Below, piece by piece: positions 26,321 to 35,045 of a stretch of DNA of 64,000 bases; position 1 is the first letter of the stretch; each line of letters begins with the position of its first letter. The notes under the pieces were generated by a model. The model was not told the DNA's origin. It searched no databases and was given only the letters and a program-made list of their open reading frames with translations. This DNA comes from Prolixibacteraceae bacterium (lineage in GTDB: Bacteria > Bacteroidota > Bacteroidia > Bacteroidales > Prolixibacteraceae), in contig DOAQ01000013.1 of NCBI GenBank assembly GCA_003506435.1, forward strand, positions 1 to 64,000, read 5' to 3'. The position numbers and the translations under genes are program-made.

Positions 26321-28540
26321 TTATTGATTTCTAAAAGCAGGGAGCATATTCTCAGAATTGACACCCCATTGTTTATTGGGCTGGCTACCCATTTCAAATT
26401 CCAGTATTCCGCCTGCCATCAGCGTCTGGTATTCAATCCATGGTTGGTTAAATTCTTTCCCGTTCAATTTAGCCGACTGGATATAAAAGTTATCTTCGCT
26501 CACGTTATTGGCGATAATCTTAAAATCATTTCCGCTATCCAGATGAAGCGTCAGTTCAGGGAAGATGGGCGAACCAATGAGATAGTATGGTTCAACCGGG
26601 TCGGAAGGGAACAAGCCCATCGCGCTCATCACAAACCAGGAAGACATGGCCCCGGCATCGTCGTCCATCGACTCGATGTAGCCTTTCGGGTCGGCACGGT
26701 ATATACGGTTGACCACTGGCTTTTCAAAGAAGCCGTGGTTGTGGTAAAGCTGAACAACTTCTTTTGTAGTGAATGTTCGGGCCCATTTTTGTGTCAGATA
26801 TGGTTTTCCAAGATAATCGAACAGAAAAGGCGCATGAATATCCGGTTCGTTCAGGTGCATGTAAAAATCATGTTCAAAGAAATATTCCAGATCATCCGAC
26901 AGCTTTTCTTTTCCACCTGCCAGCTCCGCCAAACCATTAATGTCGTGCAAAACAAACCAGCGATAATGCCACAGGTTTCCCTCATATACATATTTTTCAA
27001 ATTCTTCGACATCGGGAACTGGTTTCCCGTCGGGAGTAAAAAACCCACGCACATTTCCCTGGTTGTCTTTCTGCCCGGCGCACCACAAATTTTTATATGA
27101 CATGGTTGAATCTGTCAGCGCTTTTATTTCGTCGTCTTTCCCGAGTGACTGGGCCATTTTCAGGGCAAAATTGGCATGGTACGCTTTCTCCAGCTTGTCG
27201 CTGAGATTTCTCACTCCCATTTTTTCATAATCTTCTTTCATCCCCTGAAATGCAGTTTCGGCATCAAAATCCCGGATCCCCTTGTTCCATGCATCCATAA
27301 TCACCGCCCCGGTAAATTCCATACGGATTTGTGGTGTTGGCCAATATTTGCTGTCGCCTCCTTTCCTGTGTTTGTAATAATCGACCAGCGAGCGGACAAT
27401 GTTTTTGGTAATTCCGGGTTCCATCAACGATACCAGCGAATATTTGCGGAAATCGTCCCACAGGCTCCATGTCGAATAGTAGTCAAAATCGGGTGCAGTG
27501 TTTTTTGTGTAATACAACGAATCAAGCTGGTGAGCTGCCCGGTATGTTCCGGCAGACGATGAGGAAATATTCGGCACCAGATACGAATGGTACAGGTGTG
27601 TGTAAAACAGGGTTTTAAATTCGTCGGAGCCGCCTTTCACTTCCATTTTTGCAAGTTTATCCCTCCATGCCGAAGCGGTTTCGTTCCTGATTTTGTCGAA
27701 ATCCCAGTCTTTGATTTCAGTTATTGCTTCAGCCATGGCTTGTTCCTCGCTTACAGGCGATAAACCTACTTTTAATTGAACGGTACTTTTCCCGTTCTCC
27801 GGAAAATTCAGCCAGACGCCAATGTTATTCCCTTCTCGAACGGGCAGGCTTCCTGTTTCTTCACCCTTCCAACTGGTGAATGATTCAAAAGGAACATCGG
27901 AAACGATGGCAAAATACATTTTGTGGTAACCGCCGCCCCGGTTGTGCAGCGATTTGATCATCCCGGTAATTTCTTGGTCGTTTTTCATGTTTAGGGAAGC
28001 GTCCAGCATGCCAACATAACTGTGCGATAGCTCAACGACGATGTAGCGGTCTTTTTTCTTTTGTTCAGGAAAAGTATAGCGGTGAAAACCGGCTCGTTGT
28101 GTAACTGTCAGCTCTGCTTTTATACCCGATTCCAACACCAGCTTGTAATACCCGGCAGATGCTTCTTCCTCTGACTTGATATATTTTTCGCGAAACTCAT
28201 TGATTTTGCTGGTGAAAGTTCCGATCCCCGGTTTGATGAGCAGGCCGCCGCCTTTTCCCTGTGACCCGCCTCCCGGAATACGCAAATGCGAAAATCCTTC
28301 GATGTATTCATTCTCATAGTAATATCCCACATGCGAGTCGCCTTCAGTTTCGGGCGATAACTGAACCATTCCGAAGGGGTAACTTGCCCCGGGATACAAT
28401 TGTCCGTTATCGCCTTCCGTACAGATAAACGGATCGACATACTTCAGTGGATCGTCTGCTTCTGTCTTTTTACTTTTTGTGCATGAAACAAAGCCGATGA
28501 GAACAGCCAGAAACAGCATTTTAATAGTTTTATTTGTCAT
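26321..28540 (-). CDS. GH92 family alpha-mannosidase, lipoprotein (copy 1)
   Basis: 739 residues from the ATG at 28538-28540, chosen because it gives a lipoprotein signal with GFVSC (Cys20). The N-terminal domain opens with YVDPFICTEGDNGQLYPGAS and PFGMVQLSPET, the signature of GH92. The barrel holds YSTWSLWDDFRKYS, and the catalytic segment MDDDAGAMSSW (625-635) carries the acidic residues that act as base in characterised members. GH92 enzymes are calcium-dependent, inverting exo-alpha-mannosidases, mostly alpha-1,2; one branch attacks mannosyl-phosphate linkages. Linkage cannot be told here. Identity to the second GH92 at 40741-42996 is only partial, so they likely differ in specificity. 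Confidence 0.93.
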   Translation of the reverse strand: MTNKTIKMLFLAVLIGFVSCTKSKKTEADDPLKYVDPFICTEGDNGQLYPGASYPFGMVQLSPETEGDSHVGYYYENEYIEGFSHLRIPGGGSQGKGGGLLIKPGIGTFTSKINEFREKYIKSEEEASAGYYKLVLESGIKAELTVTQRAGFHRYTFPEQKKKDRYIVVELSHSYVGMLDASLNMKNDQEITGMIKSLHNRGGGYHKMYFAIVSDVPFESFTSWKGEETGSLPVREGNNIGVWLNFPENGKSTVQLKVGLSPVSEEQAMAEAITEIKDWDFDKIRNETASAWRDKLAKMEVKGGSDEFKTLFYTHLYHSYLVPNISSSSAGTYRAAHQLDSLYYTKNTAPDFDYYSTWSLWDDFRKYSLVSLMEPGITKNIVRSLVDYYKHRKGGDSKYWPTPQIRMEFTGAVIMDAWNKGIRDFDAETAFQGMKEDYEKMGVRNLSDKLEKAYHANFALKMAQSLGKDDEIKALTDSTMSYKNLWCAGQKDNQGNVRGFFTPDGKPVPDVEEFEKYVYEGNLWHYRWFVLHDINGLAELAGGKEKLSDDLEYFFEHDFYMHLNEPDIHAPFLFDYLGKPYLTQKWARTFTTKEVVQLYHNHGFFEKPVVNRIYRADPKGYIESMDDDAGAMSSWFVMSAMGLFPSDPVEPYYLIGSPIFPELTLHLDSGNDFKIIANNVSEDNFYIQSAKLNGKEFNQPWIEYQTLMAGGILEFEMGSQPNKQWGVNSENMLPAFRNQ

Positions 28541-28626
28541 TGTTGGTTTGGTTATAGGTTGTTTCAGAAATAATTTAATGGTTTGTTTTGTGTAAAACAC
28601 TATTATTCAGAATAATCATTAATCGC

Positions 28627-29865
28627 TTAGTTGCAATTATATGGACCGTGTATCGCTTTTACTTTAAAATTTTCTTCGGAATCATCCAATATATAAATCA
28701 TATAATCTTCGCCCCCCGGATTAACCCGGATTACAATATGTCCCTGCTGACTTTTCAGGTTGTCCATGCGACCGGAAACGACGCGGGTTTCTTCCATGGT
28801 ATTGGTAGCAAAAATATCGCGGGGGCCGGGGTATGTCCAGCTTGACATCATCCGGGAAAGCACAGAAGGGGAGGGGTGGCTTGGCGCCCACACCTGGATA
28901 ATGTGTACCCGTGGCCGGACAGCCTGCAAAAACAGCGCTCCCATTGCATCGTAATAGGCATGGTGGTTGGCTATGCAAACATCAACAGGGCCGGTAACCA
29001 ATCCAACAGGAGTTTCAATATCCTGCCATGTTCCGGGGGCTCCGGTAGTGAGGTCGCCTCCGTTGAAGTAGTCGAATTTTCCGTATGACAAACGGAAGGC
29101 GCTGCTGCATGCATTTTCTCCCGGATATTCGGAAGGTGAAAGGCTTTCAAGTGGCGGAAAATGGTTCCGTTCATTGTTCCCGGTACCTGTCCATACATGC
29201 CCGTTGGCAGCAATATTCCTTATCTCGAAATTGGGGTACTCCTTCGGATTGTTAACCATCATAAACTGGTCGTTCGCCCCAACCCGGAACTGTTCTGCTT
29301 TAACGCCCTTGTGATCAATATTCCATTTTACAAACCGAATGTAATTTTGAATGTAATCTGCCTTTATCGGTTCAGGCCAATTGTAGTCGGGCCAGTTACG
29401 GTCAACGATTTTGTCAAAAGGAATGTTTTCTCCGACTTCGGTAATCCCGGTTAAAATGTAATTACCGGCTTTAGATGTTTTCAACCCCGGATAAATCTCA
29501 CCGATATGATCGTCGTGAAAATGTGTCAGTAACACATGGTTCAACCTTTTTTCGGGTTGGTCTTGTAAAAAATGTAGGATATACCTCGAAATCCATTCGC
29601 CGGGAGTGCGGCTTCCATCAGGTTTCGGATCGGTTACCCGCGGTTTCGGACGAGCCGTTGCACCTGCATCAACAAGCATGGTGGTACCATCAGGCAACAT
29701 GAAAAAAGCAGCTTCACCTTTTCCTGTATTGATGTGGTGAATATCGAGATAGCCTTCAGACCATGAAGGGAGTGTATCGCCAACTTTCACCTGTGCCAAA
29801 CCGGACAAAGTAATTACCGACAAGGCCAGTGAAAACATCATTTTAAATTTCGTTTTTGCAGTCAT
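28627..29865 (-). CDS. Exported metallo-beta-lactamase-fold hydrolase
   Basis: 412 residues from the ATG at 29863-29865, which opens into a signal peptide (about 1-25). The zinc-binding motif THFHDDH (114-120) is complete, after LPDGTTMLVDAGA (57-69), and a later CIANHHAYYDAMG region supplies further histidines. MBL-fold enzymes of this ComEC-like type hydrolyse phosphodiesters or esters. In this locus it sits 4 bases before (downstream of) a glycerophosphodiesterase gene and 86 bases upstream of a GH92 gene. It may process a phosphate- or lactone-bearing side group, but the reaction is not predictable from sequence. Confidence 0.8.
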   Translation of the reverse strand: MTAKTKFKMMFSLALSVITLSGLAQVKVGDTLPSWSEGYLDIHHINTGKGEAAFFMLPDGTTMLVDAGATARPKPRVTDPKPDGSRTPGEWISRYILHFLQDQPEKRLNHVLLTHFHDDHIGEIYPGLKTSKAGNYILTGITEVGENIPFDKIVDRNWPDYNWPEPIKADYIQNYIRFVKWNIDHKGVKAEQFRVGANDQFMMVNNPKEYPNFEIRNIAANGHVWTGTGNNERNHFPPLESLSPSEYPGENACSSAFRLSYGKFDYFNGGDLTTGAPGTWQDIETPVGLVTGPVDVCIANHHAYYDAMGALFLQAVRPRVHIIQVWAPSHPSPSVLSRMMSSWTYPGPRDIFATNTMEETRVVSGRMDNLKSQQGHIVIRVNPGGEDYMIYILDDSEENFKVKAIHGPYNCN

Positions 29866-29869
29866 TTCT

Positions 29870-30748
29870 TTATTTTTTGGTTTTAAATACAGGCTGCACC
29901 GGCTGAATATCAAGTTCCCAGGCAACATCAATCACGCCTAAAATATCGTTTACCAATGGAAAGTCAACGCCATTTTCAAATAGCATTTTGATTATCTCAG
30001 GCGAATCTGTTCCGAAATAATTCACCCGTATCCCGTTTTCTTTCAGCATTTTTACGTTTGCTGCAAAATCGGGGTAATCTGCCTTGCGAAGCTGGATAAA
30101 ATCAGTTTTTAGTTTGATTGTCTCCTGAACATACTCATGTTCTGAGTCCTGTCTTTCCATGTTGCAAATCTTTATTTCAGGAACTACCTCTTTGGCTTTT
30201 GTTGCAGCGGCAGCGCTACAAGCCAAAAAAGCCTGGTGCAGACGCCCCTGTTTTCCAATCAGGCTGGCTACTTGTACAGGCAACTGTCCGTCTCCTTTGA
30301 TGTGGATATTCAGCCAAATATTGTACGGCATTACATTCAAGACTTCCTGAAGAGTAGGTATTTGTTCTCCTGCAAATTCCGGGGCTTTCCAGCTTCCGGC
30401 ATCCAGTTTTTTGATTTCGGCCAAAGTGAGATCCGAAACTTTTCCTTTGCCGTTTGTCGTGCGGTCAACTTTTGAATCGTGAATGACCACCATTTGATTG
30501 TCCTTAGTCAGGAAAACATCAAATTCGATCATATGCGCACCGGCATTTATGGCTGCACGAAATGCAGGAATAGTGTTTTCAGGATGGGTTTTCATTGCTC
30601 CACGGTGGGCACACAAACCACGCTCAGGAAGTAAAAATGCCTGCTTGGTTGTCTTTTTAATCTCACCCGCGTTGACCATTCCGGAGATGCTTATTCCAAG
30701 AAATAAACAAAGAAGAAATACCCGGTGATTTGCTGTTTTTTGTTTCAT
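29870..30748 (-). CDS. Exported glycerophosphodiester phosphodiesterase
   Basis: 292 residues from the ATG at 30746-30748, giving a signal peptide (about 1-27). The GDPD signature is complete: AHRGAMKTHPENTIPAF (47-63; His48, Arg49, Glu57), IEFDVFLTKDN (74-84; Glu75, Asp77) and VVIHDSKVDRTTNGKG (87-102; His90). It hydrolyses glycerophosphodiesters to glycerol-3-phosphate and an alcohol. Being exported and embedded between a propeller and an MBL hydrolase in a glycan locus, it may strip glycerol-phosphate decorations from a polysaccharide, rather than serve lipid turnover. That is inference from position only. Confidence 0.9.
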   Translation of the reverse strand: MKQKTANHRVFLLCLFLGISISGMVNAGEIKKTTKQAFLLPERGLCAHRGAMKTHPENTIPAFRAAINAGAHMIEFDVFLTKDNQMVVIHDSKVDRTTNGKGKVSDLTLAEIKKLDAGSWKAPEFAGEQIPTLQEVLNVMPYNIWLNIHIKGDGQLPVQVASLIGKQGRLHQAFLACSAAAATKAKEVVPEIKICNMERQDSEHEYVQETIKLKTDFIQLRKADYPDFAANVKMLKENGIRVNYFGTDSPEIIKMLFENGVDFPLVNDILGVIDVAWELDIQPVQPVFKTKK

Positions 30749-30809
30749 TTTGTTTCTGGTTAATTCATAAAAAAACTGACGAACTATCAACGATAGAATT
30801 TTATAAAAA

Positions 30810-31793
30810 TCATTTTTCAGGAAACCATCCTCTCAAAAACTGTTCCTGGGTTCCGTTATAAACTGCTTCGGCTAAAAACTCTATTCCCCGTTGATTTCCC
30901 CATGAATAATTGACAACCAATTTTCCATTAAGTTCACAAAAATCAATGTCCGAATTGTTGCAATTTTCAGCAGTGGCAATTCTTTGCACCAGACTGTCGG
31001 GCAAATTTTTCGCAACAACTTGCTTGTCGGCTGCCGATGCTTTCAAAACCGGGTTCAGCGGACTGGCTTCCCAGTTTTTCAGGTCTTTTGAGCGAACTAC
31101 CCGCATTTCGTAGCCATGATTTTCTTCCAGATAAAAGTCGTAGTAATAGCCATCGAGATAACGCAGGCAGTGTGGAGCGGTATAACGGTCCATCGTATAA
31201 TTGTATTCTGAAGGAAGAATTTCCCAGTTTTTCAGGTCGGTTGAAGTTGCAAAACGGGCTGTAAAAGGTTTTCCGGCTTCTTTCTCAGGTTGGCCAACTT
31301 CAAACATCAGCACGAATTTGTTATCAACTTTCGTCAATGAGGTATTAAACATCCCGAAACCGGGAAGTTGAAAGGCCATCCATTGCTCCCAGTTTTCCAG
31401 ATCGTGCGATGCGAAAATGAAAATCCGTTCGCCATCGCCCTGATCAACAGCAGTTACATAAGCGGTATCGTCCACAACGAAAGCGCTTCCAAAATGGAAG
31501 CCTTTGGCAAAAGAAGCAGTTGGTTCTTCTGTTTCATGATCAATAAAACGGAAATAGGAATCACCAGTGTGATTGTTCCAATATCCAGTCCGAACATACT
31601 CAAAGCGGTAAACTTTGCCTTTAAAAACTACCGGAGTTGTCTCTACCAGGTCGCAATCGATGGTTCCGAGTTTTTCGACCAATGGCCGTCCTTCCGCATC
31701 GGTTGGTGCTTGTTTTGTTGAACAGGCAAAAAAAGTAGTTGCACCGAGCAACAAAGTAAAAGCGATAATTATTTGATTTTTATACATATACAT
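30810..31793 (-). CDS. Five-bladed beta-propeller lipoprotein (GH43/GH32-like fold)
   Basis: 327 residues with a lipoprotein signal (TTFFAC, Cys24). Blades repeat the pattern of a substrate-facing strand followed by S-x-DLKNWE: ASHDLENWEQW, ATSTDLKNWEIL and VRSKDLKNWEAS. This is characteristic of GH43, GH32 and GH130-like five-bladed propellers. Acidic residues at the blade starts (DCDLVETTPVVFKG near 47, TAPHCLRYLDGYYYDFYLEE near 205) could form the active site, but the canonical family motifs are not clear. It may be a hydrolase on furanosides or a phosphorylase-like enzyme. An alternative start lies two codons downstream. Confidence 0.6.
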   Translation of the reverse strand: MYMYKNQIIIAFTLLLGATTFFACSTKQAPTDAEGRPLVEKLGTIDCDLVETTPVVFKGKVYRFEYVRTGYWNNHTGDSYFRFIDHETEEPTASFAKGFHFGSAFVVDDTAYVTAVDQGDGERIFIFASHDLENWEQWMAFQLPGFGMFNTSLTKVDNKFVLMFEVGQPEKEAGKPFTARFATSTDLKNWEILPSEYNYTMDRYTAPHCLRYLDGYYYDFYLEENHGYEMRVVRSKDLKNWEASPLNPVLKASAADKQVVAKNLPDSLVQRIATAENCNNSDIDFCELNGKLVVNYSWGNQRGIEFLAEAVYNGTQEQFLRGWFPEK

Positions 31794-31808
31794 TTTTTTA
31801 TTACTACT

Positions 31809-33422
31809 TTAAAGTTGTAAAAGTTCCGCATTTAAACCTTCTGCCCTAATCGTATACAGTTGGTTCTTGAATTTAACCGTCAGGTTTTGGGATTCTTCTG
31901 AAAGGTTCCACAGTAACACCGAATTTATTCGGGGGTACCAGGCACAAACCACTGGTAAATCTTCCACTACATAAGGTATATTTTCAAGTTCAGGCAAAAT
32001 TTTCCGTTTAAATTGAAAGATATCCTCCATCGTTTCGGGCAAATACAGGAATTCTTTTTCGTCTTTCAAATTCGCAAGACTGTGGATTAAATTTGAACGC
32101 CCGGCCTTTAATTTACCTGTGGATACTGCCTTTGCATCATACTCTGCCAGAAAAGTCCAGCCGTCGGTATTCAGCGTATCTGTTACCTCGAATGGCACAC
32201 CCGACGCAAGAAACAAGCTGAACGGGTTATCGTTTCCAACGTAACGGCTGGCTTCACCCCAGTAATGCTTAAAAGGCCCTTTGGAAACTTGTCCTGCAAT
32301 TTTTTCATGAAGGCGTGCAGTTTTATTCATGGCAGCCGAAAGTATAGACCAATATTCTTCAGGATATGGTGTCATTCCGCTCATGAACATTGTGTTACGC
32401 ACGTCGCTTAATAAGGAGACATTTAACTTGGCTGCCAGGTTTTTTGCAGATAGTTTTTCGGGAGGAAAAGCGGTTGTTTCACTAAAAGCGAGTTCCGGGG
32501 CTACATAACGCCGATGGAAAAGCGAACTGAAAAGTTCATCCGTTTTTCCTTTCACGGGGACGAACATATTGTCATCGAACATCAATTCACCCACACGCAT
32601 TGGTGAGCCTTTATAGTCGCTTAACCGGATTCCTGATTTTTCAGCCCCAAAATACATCACCATGATCCCGAGTTGAACATCAGGAGCAGAAGACTGCATC
32701 AATTTATAAGCAGATGAAAGCTGGTCGCAGGTAGAGTTTACCCATGAATACAAGGTTTCCGTGAGATTACGATGTTTAATGTCATCCAACAGATCGTTCC
32801 AGGAAGTATCGTTGTACCCGTATTTATTCAGAAACTCCTGTTTATGTTCCAGGCAAAAACACCCGCCTATCATGCCGGGATAATTTCCAAGCCTGAAATC
32901 ATCATCAAAAAACACTTTTTTAAATCCCAACGCCTTCGCCCTTTTTATGGCCTCCATATTTTCTTCAATGACCGATGGATGAATGGAAACACCAGAATAG
33001 ACTGATCCATCAACGTTCGTTTTTTTCTTCCAGTGTTTGGGCGTGATATTGGGAATTTCCCCTTCTATTCCTAATGCACCGGGGCCATTGGGTACCGATA
33101 AATTAAAAGGATGGCCCAATGGCACATGGATAATATGGGCAGAAATTCCTTTTTTCAGGAAACGTTCCCTCCAATATGCAATCCTTTCATCAGGATAGTA
33201 CCAATAGCCATTAATAAACCCAGTAAGCCAGATGTCGGTAATTCCACTTCGCAAAATCAGATCGAAAATATTTGGATTATTATCCAGGATACCGGAACCA
33301 ACCGCTATGTGAAAAGTCCTGATATTGGTTTTTCCGTTGAAAGCACAGGCTGCTCTCATATTTTGAGAATACAATGCCCCACCGGCCAATGCCATCGTTT
33401 GAATGAAATATCTTCTTTTCAT
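31809..33422 (-). CDS. Tat-type exported barrel protein of unknown family
   Basis: 537 residues. The N-terminus MKRRYFIQTMALAGGAL has a twin-arginine and hydrophobic stretch like a Tat signal. The first half reads as a beta/alpha barrel: SGITDIWLTGFINGYWYYPD (59-78), YWRERFLKKGISAHIIHVPL (83-102), KKVFFDDDFRLGNYPG (168-183) and CFCLEHKQEFLNKYG (188-202). Three consecutive aspartates at 173-175 and Glu192 are candidate active-site residues. The C-terminal part ends in a beta-sandwich-like segment (NSVLLWNLSEESQNLTVKFK). It has the general look of GH42/GH-A-type enzymes but I cannot place it. It overlaps neighbours closely: 15 bases to the next gene, 2 bases from the previous one. Confidence 0.6.
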   Translation of the reverse strand: MKRRYFIQTMALAGGALYSQNMRAACAFNGKTNIRTFHIAVGSGILDNNPNIFDLILRSGITDIWLTGFINGYWYYPDERIAYWRERFLKKGISAHIIHVPLGHPFNLSVPNGPGALGIEGEIPNITPKHWKKKTNVDGSVYSGVSIHPSVIEENMEAIKRAKALGFKKVFFDDDFRLGNYPGMIGGCFCLEHKQEFLNKYGYNDTSWNDLLDDIKHRNLTETLYSWVNSTCDQLSSAYKLMQSSAPDVQLGIMVMYFGAEKSGIRLSDYKGSPMRVGELMFDDNMFVPVKGKTDELFSSLFHRRYVAPELAFSETTAFPPEKLSAKNLAAKLNVSLLSDVRNTMFMSGMTPYPEEYWSILSAAMNKTARLHEKIAGQVSKGPFKHYWGEASRYVGNDNPFSLFLASGVPFEVTDTLNTDGWTFLAEYDAKAVSTGKLKAGRSNLIHSLANLKDEKEFLYLPETMEDIFQFKRKILPELENIPYVVEDLPVVCAWYPRINSVLLWNLSEESQNLTVKFKNQLYTIRAEGLNAELLQL

Positions 33423-33424
33423 CG

Positions 33425-35044
33425 TTAAAATGCGTCGCCGCTTTTTCTTATTATTTTACTGGTTCCTCCAACAATCAAATCACTACCATAGAAGTTAGAG
33501 ATAGTCAACGCCTTCACATCACTTTTGCCATTATTCAGGAAAAAGGGAAAATGGCCAAAGGCATTCGTGTGAATAAGATTGGATGCATTGATTATAGTGA
33601 TATTTCCGGATGTGTTAGAAATCAGCGAGGCAATTCCATCGGTGTTAATCCTATTGAATTGCAAGGTGTTAATATTGCAATTACTCTTAGCTTTCAACAA
33701 AACACTGTTGTTCTCAATATCGGTTTGTGTCCTTCGAATGGATACATTGGATATACTGAGCTGGTTTATTGAAGCTCCTTCGACCAGAATATGATCAATC
33801 TTGGATTGTTTCGTTGTGTCAATACTATAATATCCATCAATTTCCATACTGCCGATAACTGTATTTTTTCCTCTGATATATACCGTTGGCTCTTCGGCAG
33901 CAAAGAATTTTCTTTTGATGTTTTTCAGGATAAGCTGCTCAACGTTTGTGCTCACGTTGATACAACTTTCATTCGGCATTTTTATTTTTCCGGGATGAAT
34001 GGCAACATCAAAATCTTCGACATTGACTGTTCCGATATTACCAGGTCCAGCCCATGTCGGTAACTGTGGGTCGTGTTGATAATTGTCAATGACTAACGCA
34101 TATCCTTTGGTATATCCTTTTATGTTTCTTATGGTTATCCGGTCAACCCTGCTTTTCCCACTTAAAATTCTTATACCAAAAAGAGAACTATTGAAGGTAA
34201 TATCATCAATTAAAATATCAGAAATTGGTCCGGCAGATGCTTCCGTATAAAAAGCGTCTTTACCGGATAATCCTTGTTTCTCATTAAAGTACATATAAAG
34301 GTCATCTGCATTAAGGCCAATGCCATCGTCGTGGGTATTAATTATGCAATGCCGTATAACGCCGTATTGAGAATTCCCGTCAATATGCAATCCATCGTTG
34401 TTGATTAATGGATCGGGGCCAACATCAACTATGATATTTTCATAAAGAACATGGGTAATATTTGCAGCAGCCAGTGCATAAGTGGCCGGTTTATACAGGA
34501 TAGCATCCCTAACCGTTAGATTATCCACGCCATAGAAACGAAAACAGCTTACCACACCGTGCATGTTATCAAATTTACTCTGAGCCCCCTGCCGTATTTC
34601 AGGATTATAATAATTGCCATTCCAAATTCCTCCGATGATCACAATATTTGAATCCTTCCTGGCTTCAAACGAATGGTTTGCATTCGCTATAAGAGGTTTA
34701 TCAGAATGGTTCCTCAGAATTGCACCACAACCTGCATTAGCAATGAGTGTTGTGTTGCTGTATATTTTCAACCCTGTAACAGAATATTTACCATCCCAAT
34801 AAACGGTTATTGGAGAGGTTTTTGCTTTATTAAGTACACTTTGTATAACCGAAGTATTATCTGTACCAAATGTCACGCTGTTCATGCCGATCTCGGCATC
34901 AGATATTGCCCCAAACATTGACAAATAATAAACATTTTCAGGCACATTCACATTTTTACTGTTCTTCACATGTTTTTTATCAGGTTGTGAAAAACTGGTG
35001 GTAAATACCATCACTGTCAATATTATTAAAAGAGTTTTTTTCAT
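33425..35044 (-). CDS. GH28-like / pectate-lyase-superfamily beta-helix protein
   Basis: 539 residues with a signal peptide (1-20). LSMFGAISDAEIGMNSVTFG (41-60) and TDNTSVIQSVLNKA match the entry of the polygalacturonase-type beta-helix superfamily. The GH28-like catalytic strip is partly present: NNDGLHIDG (215-223), NTHDDGIGLN (236-245; Asp239, Asp240) and FGIRILSG (289-296, Arg in the place of the usual RIK strand). The GH28 Gly-His-Gly motif is missing. It may cut galacturonan-like or other uronate chains, or have shifted specificity. It is one base from the two-esterase gene upstream, so deacylation and backbone cutting may be coupled. Confidence 0.7.
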   Translation of the reverse strand: MKKTLLIILTVMVFTTSFSQPDKKHVKNSKNVNVPENVYYLSMFGAISDAEIGMNSVTFGTDNTSVIQSVLNKAKTSPITVYWDGKYSVTGLKIYSNTTLIANAGCGAILRNHSDKPLIANANHSFEARKDSNIVIIGGIWNGNYYNPEIRQGAQSKFDNMHGVVSCFRFYGVDNLTVRDAILYKPATYALAAANITHVLYENIIVDVGPDPLINNDGLHIDGNSQYGVIRHCIINTHDDGIGLNADDLYMYFNEKQGLSGKDAFYTEASAGPISDILIDDITFNSSLFGIRILSGKSRVDRITIRNIKGYTKGYALVIDNYQHDPQLPTWAGPGNIGTVNVEDFDVAIHPGKIKMPNESCINVSTNVEQLILKNIKRKFFAAEEPTVYIRGKNTVIGSMEIDGYYSIDTTKQSKIDHILVEGASINQLSISNVSIRRTQTDIENNSVLLKAKSNCNINTLQFNRINTDGIASLISNTSGNITIINASNLIHTNAFGHFPFFLNNGKSDVKALTISNFYGSDLIVGGTSKIIRKSGDAF

Positions 35045-35045
35045 C

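Noticed and set aside
26324..27100. Long plus-strand open frame (about 258 codons)
   Set aside because: It lies entirely antisense to the GH92 gene, has no recognisable domain or signal, and is explained by the codon pattern of the real gene.
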